Shown here: positions 40,201 through 53,024 of the stretch, in pieces
How the letters are laid out: every line of letters starts with the position of its first letter
Numbering within the stretch: the stretch's first letter is position 1
NCBI GenBank assembly: GCA_026261815.1
Contig: JAMPIT010000484.1
Location: 9,708,501-9,772,500 of the forward strand
Length of the DNA: 64,000 nt
Direction of reading: 5' to 3'
Source of the DNA: Monarcha castaneiventris obscurior
Taxonomy: Eukaryota; Chordata; Aves; Passeriformes; Monarchidae
Translations under genes and position numbers: made by a program
Notes under the pieces: generated by a model
Told to the model about the DNA's origin: nothing
The model's database searches: none
The model's input: the letters and a program-made list of their open reading frames with translations, nothing else

Positions 40201-43089
40201 GGTGATTTAATGCTGGTACTGTCTAAACTGTGTTTTACTGGTTGTGTCCTGGTATTAGTAGTATATGATAGCCCTGTATGTAGTCTGCACAGGGATAAAC
40301 AGTGTGCAGAGTAATACCCAATTTGAATGATTCTATGATCTGTCCTCAGTATGGCTGATTAGACAGAGCATCCAAGAGAGGCATGTCCATGTATTTCCCT
40401 TCCCATCTCATGTTGTCCCTGGTGGCTCCTGGATGCTGCTGCTCAGTTCTGCACAGTCAGACTCTGCTGTTCAGGGATGGCACCGAAGCAGCATTATGTA
40501 TTTGCTTTTCCTATTCTAAATGCATAACCTCCCTTTCCTAAAAGCTACAGAGAGAGTCGTGTGACAAAGTGCAGAAGAGCTCTGCAATGACCACCCAAAG
40601 CCTGGGTGTCTCTCAGGACTCCCCCCTGCAAAACATGCTCTGAACTGGCTCCTTTGGTGGCAAAGGTGTCAAGCTGATCCCCAGCAGAAGCCCAAGGGGG
40701 ATACTGGGATACTTTTATTTATTTGTGGCATATCCTCTCAGCTTTGGTAGTCAAGTTATTAAAATGACGCTTGTCAGCACACTGAAGAGGGTTGGAGGGC
40801 CTTTGCATCTTCCATGCGGTTTGATCCTGTGCGGCTCGTTAACACTCAGTTGCTTTTGTGATTAATTATTTAGTCTTCTCCCTTGGTACTGGGGTATAAT
40901 AACACAACCCCCATTTCTGCTGAGATGCACAGTTCTTTGCTTTTCCCTTCAAGCTTTTCACACCACCTCGAAGCGCAGAGCAAGGCTGTAGCACTTAAAG
41001 AGCCCAGCAGCTCCGGAGCTGCTGCTCGCCCTGTGGCCCTGCTGGGAAAGGACTGGGGCTCAGCCCGTGGGTGGCCATCAGTCCCAGCTCCTGCACTGCC
41101 CAAGTCAGTGGGGAGCAGTGGGACAGCTGCCCCTGAGTGCTCTGTCCTTCCAAGTGTGGCCTCTCACTGCAGTGGGTACTTGTGTGAGGGGAGACATCAG
41201 ACAGGTCTGGCATCGACTCTGGGTGCAATCAGACACAAGAATTGCAAATTGGAGGCGAACTTGTCAGCAGAGAGACTTTATTTGGGGAGTCAGGCTCAGC
41301 AGCCCTCTTTCCTTTCTTTTTTGGATGCCTTTTGAACAGCTTTCAGTTCAAGTTTTTGTAATCACCCAAGCGTTGCTTCTTCAGCCTTTTGCTTTTGGGG
41401 ATGTTGCTTGTTGCGTTGATTTGCTGTCTCTGGTCATTTGTGCAAAGAAGTTTGCCAGGTCTCTGCATGTGGCAGGGCCTTGTGCCCATTGTGGGGTGAC
41501 TCTGAGTGTGCTGGTTTGTGATCACACACTGGATGTGTGTGGACAGGTATAGGGTGAAGTTGCGCCCAGTGGGCGCTGTGGTTGTTGCTGGGGTTGTGTT
41601 TCAAAATGGGTGAGCTGAGAGCTTGCAACACCTGAACCTGTTCTCTGGGGCATCAGGGCCATGGATCACATGCAACTGGTGGCTGAGGCAGGGCTAGCAG
41701 GAACCCCCAGCACTGGAAAGCACCTTCTTCCTTCCCCAGCTGTCCTTGGCTGTGCTTCCTGTGTGAAGCTGCTGGATGAGGCAAGGCCTGGGGTCTGAAT
41801 AATTAGCAAGGAATGAGCTGTGTTTTCTTTATGATGCAGTTTCCCCCTTCCTCTGATATTTGCATCCTTCTCCTTTCATCTCGTGCCTCTGTGGCAAGTG
41901 CCTTGCACAGCCATGGGATGCGTGGGAGGCTCAGCCAAGGGGCAGGCAGGCGCATCCCGGTGCAGTAGGGGCTGGAGCTGGTGATCGTGTCCCCACCCTG
42001 CAGATGTGTCACAGATGTGATTCAGAGAGTGTGAGTCTGTCCTTTGCCCTGCTGCAAACTCCCTGTCTGCTGCTGGATGAGCCACTCTTCCCTCAGATCC
42101 ATAAAACAGAGAAGTGCCAGCTTCCCTCCCCACCAAAGATGCTGGAAAAGCTTAGGAAAATGATGAAGCATTAGTCTTGGTTTCTTTTTTTCTTCTTTTT
42201 TGGTCTTTATTTTTTATTAGGGCACATAAATTAAATGGAAACTCACACTGATGTGGAAGGGAGCCAGGGAGAGCAATTATTTGTCGGAAAGACAACATGA
42301 CTAATGTTTTTGCTACGTGTTAGTTGAAAGCATTGGAAATTTTAGCAATGTAACACCTGAAGGCAGCTGGTTACATGAGTGTGTAGAGCAGACTACAACA
42401 GGCTGCACCATTCACTCCTGTTTAGGGAGATCAGTAGTAACCAAAAGTTGTGAATCAAAGAGCATCTTTAAGACTTGGAGCCAGATGATGGAGCCACAAA
42501 GCCCCAGTCCTCTGATGTCCCTTGTGTCTGTTTTTAAAGCTGAGGCTGCTGCTTGCAGACCAATTTACTGTCTCCAAATGTCTGTGCTGCAATTTCCTCA
42601 TAGGTTATAATTTTGGAATTTGTCATCCCTGACAGATCCATTAGGGATATTTCACTTGACCTCCCAAGGCTGTACTTTGGTGTAGATCTGTGCAAACCCC
42701 TCTTTGGGGCTGCCTGTGCAGGCGTGGAGTGCAGAACCCTGGGTGCTCCTGCCCTCTGCTCACAGGCCCTCACTATAACACTTTCACACGCACATCCAAA
42801 ACTTCAAACACCTGCCAGGTGGGCAGCAGTGGATCCCTGTGGGCCCTGGCTCCCACCACAGTATGATGGGGACTGTCGCCGTTGTGGTGTGGAGCGTCAC
42901 CGACCCTGTCCCTTGGGCCACATCCCGCTTGTGGGAAAGACATTTCCAATAGGAGAATCCTTGCGTGTGCCTCCACCTCCTGTGTCCATTAATAGCACAT
43001 AAATAGCCTGCTGGGTCAGAGATGCTGAGGGTAACACATAAGCTGGAAAGAATCCAGAGCAGAGGCTGGACTGGCTGCCCTGGCAACTA

Positions 43090-43770
43090 GATCACAGTAA
43101 AATTAAAATTCAAGCCCCAAATACCCATTTCTTTTTCAAACTTAACCAACTCTTAAAATTACATTGGGCTATACCATAAGTGTGGGTACAGCAGGTATAT
43201 TTTTTTCACAACAAAACAGCATTTTAAGATGCCAGTATTATAACCATTGAGCCGTATTGATCATGTTATTTATTAATAATTACCATTTCAGGGGCTGGGT
43301 CTTAATATATTAAGCTTCAGTTTATTCTACTGCTTAGTCCACTTAATGCTCATGGAACTGTTCATGTTACAGGGAAGCTCATAACTTGTGGGATTCAGGC
43401 AGTCTATAGAAATATGTTTACCTTCTCAGTTTTCAAGAAATTAGCAAAATAAAAGGTAGCTCTGTAGTAAAATAGTAGATGAAGTAAAGAAAGTTAAAAT
43501 ACATATTATATGCAACATCTTGGTAAAGTCTCACAAAATCATTAAATATCTGAAATTATTTTATTTATATTATGCTGTTTTTTAATATACTTGATTATAT
43601 TCTGCAGTGCCCTGAGCACCTTGACTTAATAAATTAAAGAATTATGTGGAATCTTTGTAATATGAAAATTAATGCTTAAATGCTTAGAGACATAAGCATT
43701 TCAGCAGGTTTTCTAAGGCTAGTGATAAGGGTTCATAAACATATTAATTCTTCCACTCTTAAACATTTCA
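43090..43770. other. AT-rich gene-free stretch
   Basis: About 680 bases rich in aataat, ttaatt and tattta words and free of any appreciable open frame. No repeat family was recognised. Confidence 0.6.
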
Positions 43771-44799
43771 GGTCAATGGAATACAAGAGGAGATGTTAAC
43801 AAAACCTGTGCTCTTTTCATAAGAGACTGGAGTGTTTGGAGGGCAGCTGTTCTGCAGCACTCTAATAACATCTCCAGATACTGCAATAGCAATAAAGCAT
43901 GACAGGATTGTATAATAAATCTATTTATCAGATTCTTTAGTGCATGAAGAGAGTACGTTTCAGCAGCCCTCTAACCCATGCACCCTTTCAGAGCCTTGGG
44001 CAATTTGGGGCAGTTATGGCAGAGGGCCCCCATCCATTGTTTTAGTCTCTGAACTCACTAGAACTCCTTTGGGGGGTGGTACACATAGCGTGTTTTGCTT
44101 CTTGGAAGGAACTGGGAGCGGGACATGCACATGTGCCTGTCCCACCTGCCTGCGAGGAGAGGCTTTGGGAAGGAGGCAAAGCCAGTTTGATGCGAAGACA
44201 TATAAAACGTGGTCACCCCAGTTTCCCTCCTGAGCTGATCTGGAGTCCTTACCTGCATCATTTATGTGTTTTCCCCCTAGCTTTGTGACCTGGGGGATGG
44301 GGCAGGAAGAAAACGCTGGGGTGGGAGCGCCTTTGTGCTGGGTTTATAGTGGGAGCCTGTCTGGCCATCGGTGCCCTCTCCAGCCTGGGGTCAGGTCTCC
44401 TGAGAGCTGGTGTGGCTCTGCTTTGTGCATAGAAGGATCCACACACCACCACGTGTCCCCCAGGAGGGGAACTGCTCCAAAGTCCAACTGCGCCAAAGAT
44501 TCATCACGGGATAACGCTGCAGGCAGTCTGAATGGCCAGCCCCTTGCTGATTAGCAGTGTGGGGAAACTGGGGGCTCTCTTCCCCCTTGTGTACATTTGC
44601 ACATCTAATGATCACTTGGGTAGCAGACACATAAAATTATGTTGGATGGAGAGATTTCCGAAAGGATACTACTTGACCTCTGCCTCCCACATGTTCCAGA
44701 GTTTCTTGGTAGCTAGGAGGCATCCCAGAAGAAGATAATTAGGCTTGCGCTATTTCAACTTCCTCTGATCCCTGAGAAAGAGTTAATTACAGTCTTTTC

Positions 44800-45035
44800 C
44801 CTCTTGCTCAAAGGTGGCTGGGTATTATTATCAGAGCTGTAATTATTCATGCTAATTGCTTATATGAAGAGGGAGAGAGCATGAGAGAGAGAAGCCCCAG
44901 ACTCCCCCTCAGTGATTAGCAGAGCAGAGCAGGTGCACTTTGCGCAGGCTGGACTGAGGTAGTGCTGGGGCTGGAAGGAAGCTGGGGATGCCGGAGTGGT
45001 TGTGAGCGAGCTGTGGAGCAGCCCCGGTCCTGCTA
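44800..45035 (+). promoter_or_regulatory. Putative promoter and leader of the alternative first exon
   Basis: An AT-rich block at 44821-44868 contains taattattcatgctaattg, a cluster of homeodomain or octamer-like half-sites, and tatatgaa at 44861-44868, about 170 bases before the ATG at 45036. It is followed by a purine-rich gagagagagaag stretch and a G-rich leader with an E-box (CAGGTG near 44930) and a few CpGs. Two upstream ORFs lie in the leader: 44881-44919 (12 codons) and 44988-45005 (5 codons). The layout of AT-rich element, then leader, then short coding exon, then donor is what makes this look like a real promoter. There is no direct evidence of transcription. Confidence 0.4.
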
Positions 45036-45114
45036 ATGCTGCCACCTCCTCCGGGACTGAGGAAAAAGAGCATGCACTTCTTGCAGACCTTCCTCCGGTG
45101 GAGGGCACTCCGAG
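45036..45114 (+). CDS. Candidate alternative first coding exon, probably GRIP2
   Basis: An ATG at 45036 opens MLPPPPGLRKKS and continues in frame through a second ATG at 45072 into MHFLQTFLRWRALR. It ends at CGA G|GTAATT, with donor GT at 45115-45116. The donor is phase 1, identical to the GRIP2 exon at 27872, so it would also join exon 2 through a split Asp codon. The second ATG has A at -3, while the first has a poor context, so the 14-residue form is the more likely product. The peptide is short, basic and hydrophobic, in the style of other GRIP first exons. Upstream lies a leader-like stretch with a TATA-like element. I do not recall a published GRIP2 isoform with this sequence. It could belong to a different nested transcript or be a chance frame. 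Confidence 0.5.
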
Positions 45115-46282
45115 GTAATTGTACTGTTAATTGGAGTCTTCGTTTGTTTTGTGGCTTAATTAACCTTCCATCATTTGTTTCGTTTTGTTTCAAATGTCCC
45201 TACGAGGGAGCAGGGTGAGTCGTGAGATGCATGTCTGAGTTCTGTGTTTAAGCTCTTCTGCAGATCTTGCGGCTGAAATTTCATTAACTGAACAAAACTT
45301 CTACGATCCCCTGACTGCCTCTGTGTTCCTAGGTTTGAGTTGGGAAGGGGAAAAAGAGGTGGCATGTCTGTTCCCTTCCCTAGTTATGGACTTCTTATAA
45401 TAAGGCTGATTGCCTTTGGAGGCTTATTCCTGTAACCAGATCTGGGGCTTGCCTGTTAAAAGCAGTGGGTTTAAGCCTTATTTGTTGGTGACTAAGGGTA
45501 TCTGAAGTGGGGTGGTCTTGATTAGATGCTTTGAAGGCAGCAGTATAGTAAAATATAGCATGCTGCAGAAGCTGGGACTTTGTGGGAAAGCACAGTGGGA
45601 AGCTGTCTCCTTGGGCACACCTGGAGCAGTTTGGAGATGGTGGTGTGCCATGGGCATGATGGCACACTCTGGCTTCTTCTGAAGTGACCAAATTGTTGGT
45701 GAGGTGGATGCTTGTTGGGAGAACTTGAGTCATCCCTGAGAAGTAATTATTTTATTCGCCTTTATTTTTTCCTGGAACAGCAGGACTTTGTGTTCTGCTT
45801 GACTAGGGTTGCAGACTGATCCTGGTATCTAATCTCTGCATGAGTCAGTGCAGTGGTGAGTGGTCTGCTGTGGCAGTGGGCTGTTTTCTGTTGCTCTTTC
45901 TGTTTTCTCTTAAGTCTTTGACTCCTGCTGTTCTTAATGCTGGGGAAAACAACCTTAAGAATTGCACTTACAGGTGACATAAACTATGCAGGTTTTAACA
46001 AAATAACTGGAAGTAATTGCCCCCATCAAATACCTTAGGATGTTCCTCTAGCCTTCTATAAAGGTGTCTGTGCTGTCCTCCTTATGGACAGCAGCCATGT
46101 GCTGTGCTGAAAGCCAAACCCACTGCTCTCTGTCTTCTAGAGATCTAGAAAATTATGATCCATATGCTTTAACTTCCTAACTGGCCATAATTATGTTTTA
46201 AAGTACTGAATATTCTTTTCATCTGGATGTTTTACTACTTACTTAAATTTCACGGGCTTTCCATGTTCCTATCCTCTTCCTG

Positions 46283-46320
46283 ACAGAGGAATTGGCTGGG
46301 GACAGAGGAATTGGCTGGGG
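46283..46320. repeat. Tandem duplication, 19-bp unit x2
   Basis: The unit acagaggaattggctgggg occurs twice in perfect tandem, and acagag begins a third copy. It is a recent local slippage duplication with potential for length polymorphism. Confidence 0.95.
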
Positions 46321-47732
46321 ACAGAGCACTGCTGCAGCAGGGACTGCAGTCATCCCCATCCTCTGGTGTGGGAGGCAGGGACAGGGCTAGGGAGATATTT
46401 CCTCATGAGTATCGGAGATGTTTGGATTGACAAAGAGATCAGAGGCTGTGGTCACTGTTCTAACAGGTATTGTGTTGCTGAGCCTCAGCTGAAGGTTTAT
46501 TTGTAGTTTTCTAAGCCTTTTGTATGCTGATTATTGAGAAAACTGTTCACCTTCAAGAAGCCATGGAATCCAAATATGCAGCGGTTATATACAATTGCAT
46601 TTAGTAACCCAGTTCATCCAAATCTGGATCTGCTAAAGACAGCAAACTTTTTACTTCTTTCAAAATCTGTAAGAATTAAGAGCCTTTTTAATTCCTGAGG
46701 CATCTGGCCAAAGTGCAGTGATATATTTTTAAATTTTTTTTCTCCCCATATTTTCTGACAATTACAACTTCATCCTTTGCTTTTCTGTTCCCAAGCTATG
46801 TGTATGAGCACATTATCTAGCTAATTACTACATACTGCTTTCTGTTATCCCGCTAATTACAACTTACCTCTTTCCTATGGACCTTAGATCTCCCAAACAC
46901 CTCCTAAATAATGCTGCTGTAGAAGATCAATGTACCTTTGTGTGCTTCCATAGCAAACCTCCCATGCTCTGCCAGCAGTGCTTGCTGCCTCTGTGTCTGT
47001 GGTGTATTCTTTGTGGTGGGGTTGCAGGGCTTTAAGTGAGCATTGACTTTCTGGCATCCATGTCATTCTATGTTGACCTTCTGGCGCGTGTGTCAATCAG
47101 TAGTTCAACTCCATGTATAAATTGCCTGGGGAGATCAGAAATCTTTGGGCTTTCACACCTGATCTTTGCATTACAGGGGGTTAAAGTGGGGTGTGCTGCT
47201 GCCATCCAGGAGAGCGACGCTCCAGAGGAATGTACTGTGGAGGCCACCAAAGCCCATGGGAGACTGTGATCTCCCTAATGAGGGAAACACATCCCTCCAC
47301 CGAGCATCTACACATGGCGCAGTGTGTGTGGCTCTCATTGAGGTTCCCTGATTGTGGGGCTTTGCAGGAGCAGAATTTGCTTTGAAAATCTCTACAGTTC
47401 TTGTCTTTTTCAGGTCGTAAAGGGATTCCTTGATGGATTTTTGTGTCCCCTGTTTCTACTTGAATATCAGAGTTAGAGTATGTAGGTAGGGAGAACGCTT
47501 AAATATTACTAGAATTTTCCATTAGGCTGTTGTTAGTAGGGGAACAAAAATCCTGTAAGATGCTGTGATCATGATGTCTCTGCTGGCCTTTGTAAATGCT
47601 GGCTCCAGACTGACTGGGGTTAAGCTATTACCCCACCGTGGTTTTCATTCCTGTCCCCCAGCAAGGGAAGTGACACGGCTGCCAAGAGCAACTTGTCTGC
47701 TCAGTGCTCGGTGTTGGGAGCTGAGGCCGGTA

Positions 47733-47744
47733 TGTGTGTGTGTG
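47733..47744. repeat. Short (TG)n microsatellite
   Basis: About six TG units. It is unremarkable. Confidence 0.85.
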
Positions 47745-47791
47745 TTCAGTGGCTGCAGGGTGACCAGCAGGAATCCTGGAAACTCTTTTAG

Positions 47792-47830
47792 TAATAATAA
47801 TAATAGTAATAATAATAATAATAATGATAA
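47792..47830. repeat. (TAA)n microsatellite
   Basis: About 12 TAA units, with single-base interruptions (tag, tga). It is likely to vary in length between individuals. Confidence 0.95.
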
Positions 47831-49211
47831 TTAAAAAATATAGCCTTAATGATGTGGAACTGGCTGAGCTTGTGTGTCATAGCAAGAAAGATGCAGGATG
47901 TCAAACATGGGTGAGTCCCAACTGGAGACAGCAACAGCCTTTGACCTGCTGACATCCAGATTTCTGGGATGCAAGTGAGGAGGCTTGGAGCAAGGCAGCA
48001 GCAAGTACAGGACTAAGTAGGAAGTTGGAGAGTGCAGTCTTGTAGCAGTTTGGTGCTTGCTAAATGCCTGCCTTTCATCTGCTGTTGACCTGCACTGGAC
48101 TCAGAGATAATCAGAAGATATCCAGACAAGCCTTTTGGAAAGCAGGTGTGTCTAAGCAAGCTTGGTGTGCTTTGATCTGTAAGACTCTCCTGTTAGCACC
48201 AACCAGCCTTTCAGCTGGTTGCTGTGGGAGAGAGTTTTTGATGGAATGAGATGGCACAGTTGGGTTTACTGGATTTTTTAAACTCCTGTGGTTGAAATCA
48301 GAAAACGTAGATAAAAGGCTTTGTAAGAGGCTGGCTTTGGGAGTGAGGGGACAGGGGAAGCTGACTCTCCAGTCCACATCAACCACTGCAGTAGTTTGGG
48401 CAGTGTTATAATTTTCCTTTCTTTTCCTGAAAAAATCCATTAATCAAAAGGTTATATCAGTCAGCATTCATTGAGTTTGACAGATCTGAGATTCAGTGCT
48501 AATTCATGGAGCAGCTCTACCTAGTGTGGGTATCTGTGTCTTTAGGGGCTGGGGCAGCTAGCAAGTCATCATCTGTCACTCTGAGTTCTTGCTCCATCTA
48601 CACCTGGTATATCTGGGAGGGGGGAAATGTGGGAGGGAGGCCTGGGTGAGATTAGTGAATATCACAGAAAAAAACAACCAAGCAAGCTAAACATCTGTGC
48701 GTTAGCTATCAAAACACAGGAGCTGACAAAAGGTGTTTGGGCAATGACCAAAATGCTCTTCTCAGAGAATTCCTACACTTCTCTATGGCCACCCCTAGCA
48801 GGACTCTGGGCCAGGCCCAACAGTGTGGGACTGCAGCCTTGGAGTGGTTTTTCTACACGTTAGCCCTGGGAAACATCCTAGCTGGAAATAATTGTCTGTT
48901 CTAAAGTGTAATTCCTGTACCAGGTGATGTTTCTTGGGGTTGGGTTTTTCTGACACTTTCTGAAACAACATTGTGAAGGGCAAGTGCTGATATTTATTAG
49001 GTGTTTTTCTTTTTCCTTGAGATATTCCTATTTCTTTTCTTTGCCCTCATAACACTGATGAGGGCATCCCTCATTATGCTCATCCCTGACAGAACTTTTA
49101 AACTCTTGCTCAAATCCTTCCTTGTTGTTTTGTATAAACAGTGACATGCAGTGGTGACATAATGTAACAGACACAGATGTGGCAAGCTTCTGTGGAGAAA
49201 CTTACGTAGGA

Positions 49212-49237
49212 ATATATATATGTATGTATATAAATAT
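49212..49237. repeat. (AT)n/(GTAT)n low-complexity tract
   Basis: atatatatatgtatgtatataa, an alternating purine-pyrimidine tract. Confidence 0.85.
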
Positions 49238-52200
49238 TTTGGTAGCACTTAAATGTATTACCAGTTTCTCCCACATTCCTTTGGTGATGCAGCAACTGAT
49301 GGTAGGGATTTTGTGCGTTATCCCCAAGCTCCCAGACAGACATGTTGCAGCTTTCTGCTATATTCTGCTTTCATGCTCAGCCAGAGTTACAAGGTCTTTC
49401 ATAAAGCAGTGATCACTGTTCACTTTCCAACATATACGGAGTAAATATTCTTGATAGTATTATCTTGACAATAAATAACCTGTGCTGCTCCTGCATTGTG
49501 CTGTGTTCTTACCCACCGTGGCACTATGCAGTGCCCACTCCACTGTTTCCTACTGAAGTCTGTAAAGCTTTGCTGCTGCCACTGCATGAGGGCCTTTTAC
49601 CATCACCACAAAATGCATGGGTGCTGATCTGATAGGGATCTGACTGAGCAGTCCTGGGTGCATTTCCTCAGTGGAAATAACACTGTGACATATTACTCCT
49701 CACATAATCAATACCATGGTGCAAAAAGCTCTTGTGTGAACTGTCTTCAATCCACTCCCCATCACCTACTAGTTGGCTGCTCTGTGCCTTCAAAAAGTCC
49801 TGGCTTCAGGGGCTGAAGTATATTAATTTTTTTCTTTCTTTACTCTTTGTGAGACTTAATACAAGTTAGCACATGAATTTTGTGTCTTGCTGAGTTTACA
49901 CGAGGGGAGCAGCAAAGGCAAATGTCAAAATAGGATCTCACGTCTGTCAAAAGGCTGGGAAAGGAAAAGATAAAGGGTATCCTGTGCTTCTGCTGGACTT
50001 GACTGTATTATCAACAAGTTATGATGGCCAAGTCAGGCCCTCCTGGCTTCAATACCTGACTTGTGAATCCTGAAAAGCCTGGTGTAACCGGATTGAAATC
50101 TGTTCTGAAGCCTAACTCCCCCTGAAACCTGGTGTTTTTGTTTAGTTTTGGGGTGGTGTTTATTTTTGCTGTTTGGGCTTTTAAAATAATTTATTTTTAA
50201 ACTGTCTAGCGGTTATTTACTCTGGTAGGTTGGCTTATACAGACAACAAAGCAAGAAAAAAATCAACTGTGCATTGCAGCAGCACCCTCTTTCATGCAGA
50301 AAGGAAAGGGTCTTGCTGTGACCCTGTATATACGTCTGTGTAAGAATAAAAATATTAATCTGTATCCCTTTCTGTTCCCGTTGTCCTCCTGCAGCTCTCC
50401 ATTAGCCATTTTAAAAGGAGATGTGGAGTCCAGCACTCCCAATTGAAGGGACATGCTGCTCCCTCGTGGAGCTCCACGCATTGCAGGCGAGGCTGGAGCA
50501 CAGCGCTGCTTTACCTTGCAGCCTTAGGCCTCAGCCCTGGTGTAGCAGCCTCTGAAACGAGTGATGCTTCTTTTTGGAAGGGAAAATGAGATTTTACAGG
50601 TGGTGAAATGAAGGGGTTTCCTGTCTTTATTCTCCAGCCAGCCCTTGCCTTGGGATGGAACATGCAGGAATATATTATGGAGCTAGCTTGGCTTTGGTGA
50701 GCAGTAAGGAAGGATGAGGACATGATGGTAGGGACAGGTTTCTCCAGCCTTTTTTAGAGATTAATTGAGCTGAAGAGCCTGTATACATACCCAGGATATT
50801 AGAGGCTTGCGTGCATGTTCAGCGTGCTCCCTACAGGCAGCCCTGTGTCTGCAGTGCCTGAGGCAAAGGCAGAGTGCTGGGCACTGCCAAACAGGGGGCT
50901 AAATCCCTCTTGTGAAGCATGGACCAAACCTGAGGTCTGGGCTGTTCCCAGAGAGGAGGAGGAATTACCCTGAATGTCCCCTGCTCTGTTGAGGAATCTG
51001 CTAAATCCCACCGTCATCCAGCGGCTTCTGTCTCTCGGAGAGTTCAATAAATACACGATAAATTTAACATGTGTGTCGGAATTAGGTGCTTTTCTGGAGA
51101 AGAGCCCTCCATCCGCTGATGTACAAGGAGGGGGAGAGGCTGGAAGCCTGGCTGTAATCGCAAGAGGGCAGAGTTGGCTCATGGCTCCAGAGCTCCTCCA
51201 GCTCATGGATCCAGCACGGGATAGCGGGACTGGCCTTGCCCTTGGCACCGGTGGCAGCCAGAGCAGCCGCAGTTGCTGGGCTGTCGGCACAAATGTGACT
51301 CCATCCCCTCTGACTGTGCCCTTCAGCACCAGCGTTACCTGGGGGTATTTTATAAATGAGACAGGAATATCTCTTGTGACCCTTCTCTAGTTGCTTTAAA
51401 AGGTCAGCAGTACTTGTGCTACACTTGTGGGCGTCTCTCCGTGACATTAATAAAAGCTTCATATTAATATTGATGTTAGAATTGGAAACATAAATTGATT
51501 GCTAATTAGCAGCTGCACTGTGGCTCAAGCAGTGCTGGTAATGATGCATGGAGGCAGTTTCCCAAGCAGTGTCTGCTCTGAACTCTGCAAATAGCATAAA
51601 TGCAGATCACAGGTCCTGTTTGCAGTTAAAATAGTAGAGGTGTCATTGCTAATGAACACATCTTCTGAGCAGACACTCAGCAGGCTACTAATACTGGCAC
51701 ATTTTGAGCCTGTCTTTTATTACATTGCCTGGAAGGAGCTGGAATGATCATAGTGGGAGATTTCCTCCTGGTCACCAGTTGGTGGCTGCTCTTGGCACTT
51801 TCAGGTAATGCAGAAATGCAGAGTTTAGGGCTTTTAAAGGGATTCTAGGTTTAGAGTGATGGGAGGAGAAAGTCTTGTAGCTTCTCTTTCCATTTCAGCG
51901 GAAAACAATGACTTGGGTAAGTTCAGCCACTGCCTCTGGGATCCTGCCTGGAGACTGAAGTGTAACAAAGTGCAGGTACTTTTTGGAAGTCCTTCTTGCT
52001 GCGATTGAGCCTCTTGTCTCCCTCTGAGGTGCTCTGGCTCCCTGTAGAGTATCCTGGGATGGGAGAGACTTTTGTTCCAACTTCATTTGATCAAGAGCAG
52101 ATCTAATACATGAGTGCCCACAAAAAGACACTGAAGTCCCTGACCCTAGATTGGAGACAAAGCCCATGCTGAGTATCTGGGCTGCAAACACAGCCTGGAT

Positions 52201-53006
52201 GCTGAAGCAAGTTCATCAGAGACATGAAGTAATTTGGAACTGAAAATTTGAAATAGCCCAAGGCTCTGTCATGTTTCTGAGCATATTGTCTGGCTGAAGA
52301 AAACCCACAGGTCATCCTTCCCTGCCTCCACTGCCATCAGTCTCAGTCCACGAGTACAGGTGTCTGTCACATGGAGTGGCATTCAGGCTCCCAAGTGCTT
52401 AAGAAGGGTCTGTGGAGGTAAGAGATTCCATACAAGCTGTCTGCTGCCCTCAACCTCAAGATATAGACTGTCTCCAGGACAAAGGAAATAGTGCTGCTGA
52501 CTGGTTTTCACCCTGTCACAGGGAAAGGTGTAGTCAGCCAGAGGTCCCAGGGCTGTTCAGCACTGTGGAAGATCGTCTGTTTCCCACACTGAGAGTCCAA
52601 TTAAATCAAAGTTCTAAAAGGCAGCAGAAGCACAGCAGAAACGTTTTGTCCTTGGGAGATTGGTGGCTGAGTCACGCTGCCTTCACCCCTCTGTAACTTG
52701 GGAGCTCCTCTTCCTCAAGGGATTTTTCTTTTTTTCTTTAAGCTTGGAGGAGTTTTGGAGCTACGTGGCAGAGAAACAACTGGCAGGGCTGGATTGCTTT
52801 ACTTCAGCTCTCCTCCCAGCTGCAAGGTACAATCCAAAAACCATTTCCTTGTCAACAGCTTTTCCTCTTGGCTGTTTTGGTCTCTATGCCAAGGAAACAC
52901 AGGTTTCTCAGTTTCTCTTTTCAGCAGTGGACTAACTTAGTGGGAAACAACCAGTGACAACCCATCAGGCTTAGTGGGGTTGTATGTTTTCCTTCACCTT
53001 TTTTCC

Positions 53007-53024
53007 TTTTTTTTTTTTTTTTTT
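53007..53024. repeat. Poly-T tract (18 T)
   Basis: An uninterrupted T run inside a broader pyrimidine tract (52985-53030) ending ttttag|ttctt. It therefore also resembles a strong polypyrimidine plus AG splice acceptor, but no coding frame with a donor follows. Confidence 0.9.

Larger units (their letters stand above)
27927..44799 (+). other. Proposed GRIP2 intron 1, proximal part
   Basis: It begins at the phase-1 donor GTATGG after the GRIP2 exon. It contains the 345-bp solo LTR and simple repeats; no PDZ-encoding exon was recognised. An open frame of about 195 codons at 38090-38677 has no ATG until codon 94 and no recognisable content. The AT-rich stretch 43090-43770 lies near its end. Confidence 0.55.

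Noticed and set aside
40313..40346. Possible CR1 3' tail (gaatgattctatgatctgt)
   Set aside because: Only a dozen or so bases match, and the preceding sequence does not follow the CR1 consensus.
50799..51329. 176-codon open frame on the minus strand
   Set aside because: No recognisable protein features; overlapping frames on the other strand are equally open, which points to local composition rather than coding.
52376..52420. Short frame before a GTAAGA donor
   Set aside because: It leaves phase 2, and the surrounding DNA has no promoter character.
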